From: Watersipora subatra
Lineage: Eukaryota; Bryozoa; Gymnolaemata; Cheilostomatida; Watersiporidae
Assembly (NCBI RefSeq): GCF_963576615.1
Contig: NC_088711.1
Location: 3,348,001 to 3,412,000 of the forward strand
Length of the DNA stretch: 64,000 bases
Direction: 5' to 3'
Shown here piece by piece: positions 26,801-33,155 of the stretch. A model generated the notes under the pieces. It did not search any database, was not told the origin of the DNA, and saw only the letters and a program-made list of their open reading frames with translations. Positions within the stretch are counted from its first letter, which is position 1; each line of letters opens with the position of its first letter. Made by a program: the position numbers and the translations under genes.

Positions 26801-29800
26801 TCTTTTTGCATAATTCTGTTCTATAATTTAAATTGGCAAAGTGTTGGTGTCTGGTATAAGGTGTAGTAGTTTTTTAGAGAAGTAGGAATGTAATGAATGG
26901 TCAGGCAGATTAGAGAAGTAGGAATGTAATGAATGGTCAGGCAGATTAGAGATACGATTTGAGTATTTTAAACAGCAAATATCTAAAAACACAGCTCAGC
27001 ATTCAATGACACATACATGTGTGGGCCATTTAATAACCTTGCACCTTCAATAGAATGACACATACATGTGTGGGCCATTTAATAACCTTGCACCTTCAAT
27101 AGAATGACACATACATGTGTGGGCCATTTAATAATCTTGCACCTTCAATAGAATTGAATCTTCATATTTGAAGAGTAGGTGGAACAAAGCTTTTTGGCTA
27201 ACACGAATTTCCCACATCCTACACAGATGCTTCCGAGAATTTTGCTAGAAGCATAGCCTTAGTACTAATGCGGTATAGGACTTTGGAGAAAAGGCACAAA
27301 CTGACAGATAGGAAGTATGCTATCATACACTGTTAATGTGTTCTACAATACCATACAGTACATGCAAACTATAATTGATATGGTCAGTCTATCGCTGCAA
27401 GATATCAGTTGGATAATCTGCTATGCCAATAATTGTGTCAGTGTCCATATGCCTCACCTTTCCAATTCCGCTATTACAGTTCCGCTGAGGTTATTCTCAG
27501 GTCAACCTCCGGCAGTGAGCTGGGAGTCTGGTAGGTCAGTGCTGTGGCATTAATTCCGCTGCCAGGGTATATAAACAGGCAATTTTAACGCTGATTGCTT
27601 TGTTTTTCCTGTTGACCTACTGTTGACCTTCTGCTGACCTTCTGGTCATGCTGACTCTAAATTATGACCAAGTACATTTATGTCGAATAATAATTAATAT
27701 CATTTAGCAACAACAACAACAACTGCTAGAGCATAATTTTTTATGGTATAGTAAAATATGTTCTCTTTGATCGACTAATAGTGGAGAGAGAAACCAAAAT
27801 ACATGTATTAGGAATTTCAACTCAGAACTATGAGCTACTAGCGACCTTGACTAGCCTTACCTCTCACCAACAGTACAAAGGAGGAGAGACATAGCTCTAC
27901 CTTTATTATATATTCTTTAGCAAATGCGGACCCTGTGTACAACCTGCTCAAAGGGGCGTCCATGCTGCGAGGAGGAGGAGACGGAGAAAGCTCAGGGGTG
28001 AGCAGCATGAGAAGTCTCCCCCGACAGAATACAGCAAGTTCTGGTAGAAGTGGCAGCTCAAGGTCTTCGAGTCCAGGTAAGCCCAAGTTACCACAAGTAG
28101 GGTAGAAAGGATGCGGATCACTATCGGCCAACAAAGTTATGGTAAATAATTCTTTTGCTCGTGAGTGACCAAAGGCTGTTTGGCCACAATTTCTTTAATG
28201 GAACCTATAATAAAAATGCTGCCAGATTGATGCCCATGAGAGACTGATTTTGGCAGCAGGGCTCAGTCAGTACATGACTATCTAGTACTTGAGTATTACG
28301 AGTGAGTCAGCGCGAATGAGGCCTGTGTGGAGATTTTATGATATACAAATTAGTTGAAAGGCGTAGGATGCTGTCAGGTATTCCTAGCTCTCTCAGCCTC
28401 CTCCAATATTTCATTTAATAAAAGGAAGAGCGCCTGACAAGCACCATAAACTACTGGTGTCATCATTAACCTCTATATTGCTTTCCTATAAAAGGTAAGT
28501 TGATCAGCTCTTTGGAATGCCACCTTTTCATCCGTCTATGCTTTCTATCAGTAAATTGATCCATAAACCTCTATTATTTTCACTCACAAATGGATGCAAA
28601 CTGTTACATGTATGTGTACTCACACGCATGTTCAATGCTTCTCATGTTGAGATTAAGCCTGTACAAGTTATATATTAGGTTTAGCGCTAATAGTAAACGC
28701 GATATTATTTCTTAAAAGCACACACTCTGCATTTTACCATGCGTGCATAGATAGGTTTGATAAGATCTTGGCCTGCGAATCTCTTACCAAGCTTTTCTGC
28801 CATTCCTGTTGATAGCCATATCAAGCTATCAGCCAGCAATGACCAGCGTGAGGCCGAAGCAGATGCTGAACAGGAGGATGAAGAGCTTCTCTCTTGACAC
28901 TCCGGATGCTCCAAAGCAGGTCGATCAGAGCACCAAAAGAAAGAGCAGCTCCTACACTAACAACACTTGCATTCCAGGTAGTCTGTAGCCAGCCTATCAG
29001 TAGCCTGTAGGTAGTCTCCTAATAGTCTCCGGGTAGTCTCCGGGCAGTCTCTGGGTAGTCTCCGGGTCGTCTCCTGGTAGTCTCCGGACAGTCTCCGGGC
29101 AGTCTCCGGGTAGTCTCCGGGTAGTCTCCGGGTAGTCTCCTGATGGTCTCCGGGCAGCTCCGGGCAGTCTCCGGGTAGTCTTCGGGCAGCTCCGGGAAGT
29201 CTCCGGGTAGTCTCCGGGTAGTCTCCAGGCAAGTAACTTTTATCTCATCTGAGGGAATGTTTGCACTACTCTGAGCCTTCCTACATCATGGCTAAATAAC
29301 CTGAGTGTCTTATGTCTAATACGGGAACCTGACAAATTGATACAATCTTTGAAAAATATTTTAGAAGAAGTTACTAAAAAACTGATGTTTTAAAAATTAA
29401 AGTATCGGTGTAAATTAATCTGCGATTAAATTGTAATAAACAATCATGCAGCATTATGATTAGCCCCCAGCATTTAATTTATGGTTATAATCCGCATAAA
29501 TATTATGAAATATTAGTAGTAAAACCATACAGTGAAAGAAGCAAAACAAAACATATTAAATATATTTTATGTAAATGGTAATTATATTGATATAAAATGA
29601 AGAGACTCAGGGTTGACTGGACCCTGATACATTAAGATATATTAATGACTGCTATCTGTACCTCTCTTATCTGTGCTTATATCTGTACCATTATCTCTTT
29701 TACTGCCGTTTAATTGTTGTTACTTTTGTTTCTTCATTATTAGCTGATTATAGAGCTTTTCACTGGCTATTTTTCAACACGTCATCGACATTGCAAAACA

Positions 29801-32800
29801 CTTCTAGGTTGAGTCCATGCTAGCTTGATCGGCCAATAACTTTTCACTTGTTGAAGGTGTCAGCTGTCAAAGCTGCTAATTTGGAGAAAAAGGTTTTTCC
29901 TCAAGGATGGCTACTCGAGTGAAAAAAGAAACGTTTCATGTTTCTTAGTCTATTAGAGAAAATTTAATAAGAGAAATAGAACTTTGGAAGAGATTAGTAG
30001 ACTAATTGGTAGAGATATTCAATAGATTAGAATATAGTTGCAGTCACTTGTCGGAAGATGTAATAAATAGAGCTATTTACCTCTCCTACTCGCATAGCGG
30101 GAGGTTCTGCCATCTTTACTTCTCAGTAATGAATTAATCTCACACCTACATACATATTGGTGATGGAAAACTGCAGAAATTAGCCTTAATTAGTTCATGC
30201 AATGATTAATATGTTCCTGTAAACTTTCGGCGACTGCTCCCAGTCTAACTTGTTCAAGAATAATTTTTGATTGTAACCTGATGAACGGAGTTGTTCAGGC
30301 TCAAACTGCTCAGTGTAAGGGATTTGTGAATGAGTAGGAAGGAAATGAGGTAGTAGCTGTACTTTTGGTCATGCCGTGAATTTTATATGCTGTTTCACGC
30401 ACACAGTCGGTGGGAGAGTAGTTCAATTGATAAGTCTATGTATATAGTCAATAAATACAAGGTCTATGACCATGTATGTAGCCAATAGATGATAACTCTA
30501 TGATCTTGTATGTAGTCAATAGATAATAAGTCTATGACTATGTATATAATCAAGAGATGATAACTCTATGACCATGTATATAGTAAAGTCAAGAGATGAT
30601 AAGTCTACTATATCTGTAATAGCTACAAAAGAGAAGAGTCGTCAAGTTATCAACTTCCAAAGGCTGAAAGGAAGTGGATGTTTTTTCTTATCAAACAGTC
30701 TGTTGCTTCTAATGCATTAACCAGTCTCATCTTAAACAACAGAGATATAGTGTAACTTTTTCTTTTTTTTCTCTCGGCAGCAATAAGAAGCCAGGTTTGG
30801 CTCATTTATTAGAGTTGTCATCTCTTTGCGTAGAAAAAACAACTTTTACAGTCTAATTTTAATGATATTTTACTGTACATACACAATAATCGTAATTAAC
30901 TTTCGCAGTCTTTTAAAAAGAATAATTTTTACGCAGTATGATAAATGAACTGCCATGATCTTAGGCGCAAACTTGACACCAGAGATGTCAAGACGTCGGC
31001 ATATAATGAGCTTACAAAGAAGAGGGTTATCTGCAGAGGAACAAGATGGCGGCTCTCTTCTGAATGACAGCAACCCCTCCGTTCACTCATCTCACTCTAA
31101 CAGTCCGCGTGGTTCAAGAGGCAAACCGCCGCTCTCTTCCTCTGCTGCTAACGACTCAGAGGTATTTCTGATTACTGTTCTGTGGAGAGACATAGTCGTA
31201 CAGTTTCGCAAACTTCATTTAGTTCACTTTGCAAACTTCATTTTGCAAACTTCGCCGTAGTAGAGTGAATGAAAATTTGTAGCAGTTTAACTAGCTAATT
31301 GGCTGCTCAAACTCAGTTTTAGATTCTTGTTCATTAAACTCCAATTGCTGTATTTAAGGTTAATTATTATTTTTAATCTTGCACATTTCATATCCACATT
31401 CCGTTTGTTGGCAGCAGCATTTTAATACCTGCTCTGTCTGATACTCGAATTTTGGTATCAATACCTAGATAGATAGATGTTAACACTGTATTAACACATA
31501 TTTACACTGCTTAATGCCATAGATGTAACTTAATGCCATAGATGTAACTTAATGCCATAGATGTAACTTAATGTAAATAAAGTTTAAAACCGTTTAAAGT
31601 AAATTAGACCATGAGACAAAAAATATAGTTAAGTAAATTTAGTAGATATATTAAATACAGTACCAGTAGCAGTTGTATTGGACTAGTGATACTAATATTA
31701 GTTATATTAAAAAAAGAAGCAGATAAAATCACAAACATTTATTGTAGTTATTACTATTTTATTAGGGTTACCATGCGGGAGACACCGTTATCGCTCTCAT
31801 CGATATCGATGCTAATGACATCGGAGACTTGAACTTAAGGTTGGTCGCACTCTTGATCATTTTATTGTCTTTTAAAAGCTGATCAACTTCTTTAAATTTG
31901 TTTCTTTCATTTCTAGAATCTCAATCAATCAATTCAAATCTAGAATTTTCTTTCTGATTGTCAATTATTTTGTGCAATATTTGTTGTTATAAAAACTTTA
32001 CTGAAACCTCTAACCTCGATAAATGTCCACTCCATTTTTTGATCCAACGCAGGCAACCATTAATTGTTATTAGTTAGAAATCGTTAAATCAGCACAGTAT
32101 AGATATAGTAAGGTTTATTATATCTATGCTGCACACGGATAAACTTAGAACATAAATTGAACCTGTAAACAAATGCACATGTCTATGCATGTCTATCGCT
32201 AACTTATCAGCTATAAAATGTCTATATAACACTGTGCTTGGAGCAACTGACCCAGCATCACGGACCTAATAGTCTTCCTAAGAGTCGTGTTTCTGTTCAG
32301 ATCTGGTGATAGAATCTCTTTAAAAGACACAAGTGATGCCGAGTGGTGGTCAGGCAGCTCTTCCGGATACACAGGCTTCTTCCGCAGTCGATACGTCATG
32401 GCCGTGGCAGATGGCCAACTAATCTATAAAATAGTCAAACCCATCTACCTCAGTGATGACAACTCCGAAGTGAAACTTCTCAGATATCAGGTATATTTTG
32501 AGCTGATTCCTAGCCACTTTTAGTGGAGTCAAGTGCCAGAGTATGATCCCATTCATTGCTGCTTGACTAAAGAATTTGTGGTGATCGTGTAAACTACACG
32601 GTCTGTGTTGAATCAACCAGCCTTAACTTTTGCTGTACATTCTACATTGCTAGATGGTTGAGTAACTGCCTTTATACTTCATAAACAGTTTGAAACAAAT
32701 CTTTCTAGACAAGTAAATACAAGTCACCGGCAAATGCTGATGGTGTTTTTAGTTTTTATGACATATAGCCTGCTGCCCTAAACAAACTACTTGAAACAAT

Positions 32801-33155
32801 AAAATAATTTATTTAGTAATTTGAATGATTGCTATTGTATTGTTTAAATCTCATTGCAAAAACATAAAATCATATAATTTACAAGCAAACAAGAAAAAGC
32901 TGTCATTTGTGACACAGATCATGGAGCAGAAGTTACTCAATAGAGAGGTAGTGTCGCACTAGACCTGCAACAGCAGGTGATTCTGCGATGAGAAACAAGA
33001 ACTCTACATCTTATTTGTTTGTTTGGCAGGTGGTGGTTGGAGAGGGGTGGGCTGACCAGAGCAAGATTAATATCCATACAAAGGATGTGAAGACAGGAAA
33101 GTCATATCGGCTGCAGTGTCCATGGCGGTACTTAGAGAGAATCGGAGAGTCATGA
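2628..33155 (+). CDS. F-BAR / coiled-coil / STAC-like SH3 scaffold protein, 17 coding exons
   Basis: Hand-assembled from GT-AG splice sites with consistent phases. Coding exons: 2628-2847, 5293-5407, 6679-6751, 7560-7712, 8116-8145, 10656-10820, 11789-11869, 12236-12415, 17797-17948, 23911-24037, 25513-25591, 27921-28076, 28816-28977, 30965-31161, 31766-31839, 32301-32490, 33030-33155 (TGA). They sum to 2,280 nt, or 759 aa; starting at the second ATG (2745, MADDRYQLSY) gives 720 aa. Residues about 40-340 look F-BAR-like (FVSEYALLYETFSNKLQELA, MLAAWEAVLSE, then helical segments). Residues about 340-390 are a charged HR1-like coiled coil, 415-432 are strongly basic (MWKKFAKKAARRK), 460-630 are Ser/Arg-rich, and 638-759 hold an SH3 plus a second SH3-like module. 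F-BAR proteins bind and bend membranes and recruit partners through SH3 domains, so a membrane/cytoskeleton scaffold is inferred. No C1 domain was found, unlike true STACs. Orthology is unassigned. The start is uncertain: a good acceptor at 2648 could join an upstream exon. Confidence 0.72.
4035..4445 (+). repeat. 16-bp degenerate minisatellite (gatttgtaacttctat)
   Basis: About 25 imperfect units of 16 bp in the first intron of the F-BAR/SH3 gene. No reading frame is open. Confidence 0.85.
5404..5775 (+). repeat. 47-bp minisatellite starting at a 5' splice site
   Basis: About eight units of 47-48 bp (gtaggtgctctctactcaga, then cacattgtctatagatggca and ggttgtg). The first unit begins with the donor of the exon ending at 5407 (AAGG|GTAGGT), so later units repeat a donor-like GTAGGT or GTAGTT string. 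Confidence 0.85.
6235..6350 (+). repeat. Short GTAC-rich tandem repeat
   Basis: Degenerate repeats of agtaccatagtacaa/agtaccacagtacaa units. Each contains GTAC palindromes, so the array is partly self-complementary. It lies about 330 bp before the exon at 6679. Confidence 0.7.
8116..8145 (+). CDS. 30-nt microexon of the F-BAR/SH3 gene
   Basis: The acceptor tttgttgcag|CTG and donor CAC|GTAAGA bound ten phase-0 codons, LRVELRDETH. They fit the helical, charged pattern between the previous exon (ending EEMLHK) and the next (starting AYKMHHQ). Both neighbours are phase 0, so skipping it would remove ten residues without a frameshift, making it a plausible cassette exon. It is too short to show as an open frame by itself. 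Confidence 0.6.
8190..8502 (+). repeat. 24-bp minisatellite (taactctacatgtctgtgtg)
   Basis: About 13 units of 24 bp, with tctgtgtgtttataactcta followed by catg as the main form. It starts about 45 bp after the donor of the 30-nt microexon. The open frames across it are an artefact of the multiple-of-three period. Confidence 0.9.
8503..10655. other. Intron sequence, mostly without recognised features
   Basis: AT-rich intron between the microexon and the exon at 10656. Apart from a tRNA-like repeat at about 10432 and a (TA)-rich tract at 10590-10650 just before the acceptor, I see no gene or element. Confidence 0.5.
10432..10500 (+). repeat. tRNA-like SINE head (degenerate)
   Basis: The sequence gcgtagcttagcgattagat, then gagcggttaag and a B-box-like ggagttctaatccag, resembles the A/B-box region of tRNA-derived SINEs. 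It is too degenerate to be a functional tRNA gene. Confidence 0.35.
11155..11757 (+). repeat. 24-bp minisatellite, about 25 copies, open on both strands
   Basis: Tandem 24-mers (gatgagttgatagtgggtac plus four variable bases) encode DELIVGT(R/K) on plus and INSSLVPT on minus, so 200-codon frames are open both ways. The array ends about 30 bp before the acceptor of the exon at 11789 and is intronic. Both frames are explained by the 24-bp period. No signal peptide or non-repetitive flank supports a protein. Confidence 0.85.
12690..13215 (+). repeat. 16-bp minisatellite (tataactatcactatg)
   Basis: About 33 imperfect 16-bp units in the intron after the exon ending at 12415, just upstream of the retrotransposon. 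Confidence 0.88.
13300..13369 (+). repeat. (AAT/ATT)n target tract at the 5' end of the retrotransposon
   Basis: Runs of AAT and then ATT/GTT triplets immediately precede the 5' end of the RLE retrotransposon. This is consistent with insertion into a TAA microsatellite. Confidence 0.75.
13804..14622 (+). pseudogene. N-terminal ORF remnant of the retrotransposon
   Basis: Two consecutive open pieces in the same frame (13804-14175 and 14179-14622) are separated by a single stop (TGA at 14173). They encode a Lys/Glu-rich helical protein (start MEFYYQSQPEKRGYMKRMHQ; later KTGGRRTHTPAWKMRLERKL). The RRTHTPAWKMRLE pattern resembles the region before the RT in R4-like elements. The frame breaks again at TGA 14620-14622. 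It is non-functional as read. Confidence 0.6.
14793..15964 (+). pseudogene. Reverse transcriptase domain remnant
   Basis: RT landmarks occur in order but across frames: SPWKAAGPDGVQGYW, IPSNYRPITCLPIMYKVLT (fingers), QGIFQGDSLSPLMF, the catalytic YMDDLKLYG box, GLTKC, and a thumb-like YKYLGVMEADDIKQFEMKAK. A stop/frameshift gap lies at 15098-15240 and another shift at about 15650-15689. The catalytic YMDD is intact, but the frame is broken, so this copy cannot supply RT. Confidence 0.72.
16397..16961 (+). pseudogene. Zinc-knuckle and restriction-like endonuclease remnant
   Basis: At 16397 a CRLCKQKDETVSYIVSEC segment matches the CCHC knuckle before the endonuclease, but Tyr replaces the expected His. 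After a frameshift, 16506-16961 reads RPDLILINKETK..VID, giving PD-X14-D, then KEVEKIGKYKELGFEI and VIGALGTI, ending in a stop at 16961. This is the C-terminal target-cleaving nuclease of RLE-type non-LTR elements. The nuclease piece itself is an open frame of 151 codons. Confidence 0.68.
17213..17440 (+). repeat. 13-bp minisatellite (acttgctacatag)
   Basis: About 17 units with t/c variation, between the retrotransposon tail and the exon at 17797. Confidence 0.88.
17797..17948 (+). CDS. HR1-like coiled-coil exon of the F-BAR/SH3 gene
   Basis: A very pyrimidine-rich acceptor (caactctcttacag) and donor AGAG|GTCAGT bound 152 nt. They encode a highly charged helix that contains LVNESTEAKLTQLRWKKDEL and ends ENSKE plus two bases of a Ser codon completed at 23911. 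Heptad-like spacing of Leu/Ile and the KLxxLRWKKDELEEVI pattern resemble HR1/REM-type coiled coils found C-terminal to some F-BAR domains; this is a resemblance, not a domain search. The exon is followed by a 5.96-kb intron that holds the alternative first exon at 21848. Confidence 0.65.
18725..18900 (+). repeat. About 65-bp imperfect tandem repeat, 2.5 copies
   Basis: Units share ctaccatcagtgtgt, ctggggacctcatct and gtaactacat blocks. Intronic, no open frame. Confidence 0.7.
19754..19796. repeat. Perfect 14-bp inverted repeat, 15-nt loop
   Basis: The arms acatgtgtagatta (19754-19767) and taatctacacatgt (19783-19796) are exact reverse complements. It could form a hairpin in RNA or be a transposon relic. 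Confidence 0.8.
21322..21402 (+). repeat. 21-bp tandem repeat, four copies
   Basis: Units of gagctaatcgtattaaaaac plus t, with a change to gagctcatcg in later units. It lies about 450 bp before the alternative first exon. Confidence 0.85.
21848..22144 (+). CDS. Candidate alternative first exon (F-BAR-less isoform of the SH3 gene)
   Basis: An ATG opens a 99-codon hydrophilic frame, MSSISILDSNNEIDDDYKML, with a Lys/Arg-rich middle (RRKSKKL) and a basic end (NRRQLRRMKSE). A consensus donor AGT|GTGAGT lies at 22144/22145 (phase 0), and a weaker in-phase donor lies at 22126 (GAG|GTATTT). The next exon of the main gene (23911) needs phase 2, whereas the exon at 25513 needs phase 0, so in-frame splicing would skip 23911 and join 25513. 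That would give about 425 aa with the Ser-rich linker and both SH3 modules but no F-BAR half. Upstream there is a weak TATA-like stretch (ctctatatcc, 21766-21775). No transcript evidence is available, and it could also be an unrelated small gene. Confidence 0.45.
22570..22930 (+). repeat. Dispersed repeat, copy 1
   Basis: Shares ordered blocks with 26688-26965: attagaccatgaaac, gtaaaattatgcgtattgga-like, aaaagctcttttcacataa, ggtgttggtttctggtata, and ggtcaggcagattt. A third short copy lies at 31578-31640. No coding frame; the family is unidentified. Confidence 0.65.
23911..24037 (+). CDS. Basic-linker exon of the F-BAR/SH3 gene
   Basis: Acceptor cccctgatag|C and donor AAG|GTAGGT bound 127 nt. 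The first base completes the Ser codon left open at 17948. The exon encodes QLDSEPSELRRGKPTKFEG followed by a Lys/Arg cluster (MWKKFAKKAARRKDD), which could be a nuclear-localisation or acidic-lipid-binding patch. It exits in phase 0. The alternative first exon at 21848 would have to skip it. Confidence 0.6.
24352..24876 (+). repeat. (AAT/AAC)n trinucleotide tract around the truncated element
   Basis: An interrupted AAT-type microsatellite occupies 24352-24437 and 24618-24876, with the truncated retrotransposon between. Frame translation gives only Asn/Ile homopolymers and is not coding. The right part may combine target microsatellite and element tail. Confidence 0.85.
24439..24617 (+). mobile_element. 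5'-truncated second copy of the RLE retrotransposon
   Basis: About 175 bp match the 3' end of the element at 16889-17068: the last codons of the endonuclease (FETIQKTA...LRKVLS stop) and the 3' UTR (ttttgttaagacccggactc). It is directly preceded by (AAT)n at 24352-24437 and followed by about 250 bp of (AAT/AAC)n. This looks like 5' truncation by incomplete reverse transcription into a trinucleotide tract. It lies in intron 24038-25512 of the F-BAR/SH3 gene. Confidence 0.75.
26688..26965 (+). repeat. Dispersed repeat, copy 2, with internal 36-bp duplication
   Basis: Homologous to 22570-22930 (attagactgtgagac, aaaaagctctttttgcataa, gtgttggtgtctggtata). Its end carries a tandem duplication of a 36-bp segment ending ggtcaggcagatt (26877-26947). 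Confidence 0.65.
27006..27154 (+). repeat. 49-bp tandem repeat, three near-identical copies
   Basis: Units begin gacacatacatgtgtgggcc and end ccttgcaccttcaatagaat. Copies start at 27008, 27057 and 27106. The near identity suggests recent amplification. Confidence 0.9.
27921..28977 (+). CDS. Ser-rich linker exons (27921-28076 and 28816-28977)
   Basis: Two consecutive exons with matching phase 1 junctions. The first (NADPVYNLLKGASMLRGGG, then a Ser/Arg-rich tract) lies between ttctttag|C and CCAG|GTAAGC. The second contains RMKSFSLDTPDAPKQ, a basophilic-kinase-like RxxSFS context, between gttgatag|C and CCAG|GTAGTC. This segment is predicted to be disordered and to link the N-terminal half to the SH3 modules. 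The intron after 28977 begins with an 11-bp minisatellite. Confidence 0.6.
28978..29232 (+). repeat. 11-bp minisatellite starting at a 5' splice site
   Basis: About 23 units of gggtagtctcc and variants begin right at the donor CCAG|GTAGTC (28977/28978). Most units re-create a GGTAGTC string like the donor. The minus-strand open frame over it is repeat-derived. Confidence 0.88.
29233..30429. other. Intron sequence without recognised features
   Basis: AT-rich sequence between the 11-bp and 40-bp repeat arrays. No exon with acceptable splice sites and phase was found here. Confidence 0.45.
30430..30610 (+). repeat. About 40-bp tandem repeat, 4-5 copies
   Basis: Units contain tctatgaccatgtatgtag, caatagatgataa and variants. 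Intronic, before the exon at 30965. Confidence 0.75.
31508..31573 (+). repeat. 19-bp tandem repeat (cttaatgccatagatgtaa)
   Basis: Three and a half perfect units in the intron between the exons ending at 31161 and starting at 31766. Confidence 0.9.
31578..31640 (+). repeat. Dispersed repeat, partial copy 3
   Basis: A short match (taaattagaccatgagacaa, then aaatatagttaagtaaat) to the two longer copies. It is directly preceded by a 19-bp tandem repeat (31508-31573). Confidence 0.55.
31766..33155 (+). CDS. SH3 and second SH3-like module, terminal exons (31766-31839, 32301-32490, 33030-33155)
   Basis: These exons encode the C-terminal 129 residues. The first module reads VIALIDIDANDIGDLNLRSG, then EWWSGSSSGYTGFFRSRYV. 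The EWW and GFF..RYV landmarks are SH3 hallmarks, but the ALYDY motif is ALIDI and the usual Pro of GFxPxNYV is Arg, so classical PxxP binding may be altered. The second module (LIYKIVKPIYLS through CPWRYLERIGES) is laid out like the second SH3 of STAC proteins. The stop is TGA at 33153-33155. A distant AATAAA at 34247-34252 is a possible poly(A) signal. Confidence 0.72.
32692..32913 (+). repeat. Duplicated segment, copy in last intron
   Basis: About 220 bp are paired with 34068-34289. Shared blocks include tctagacaagta.atacaagt, tttaaatctcattgcaaaaa, and tcatttgtgac. It lies in the intron before the terminal exon. Confidence 0.75.
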
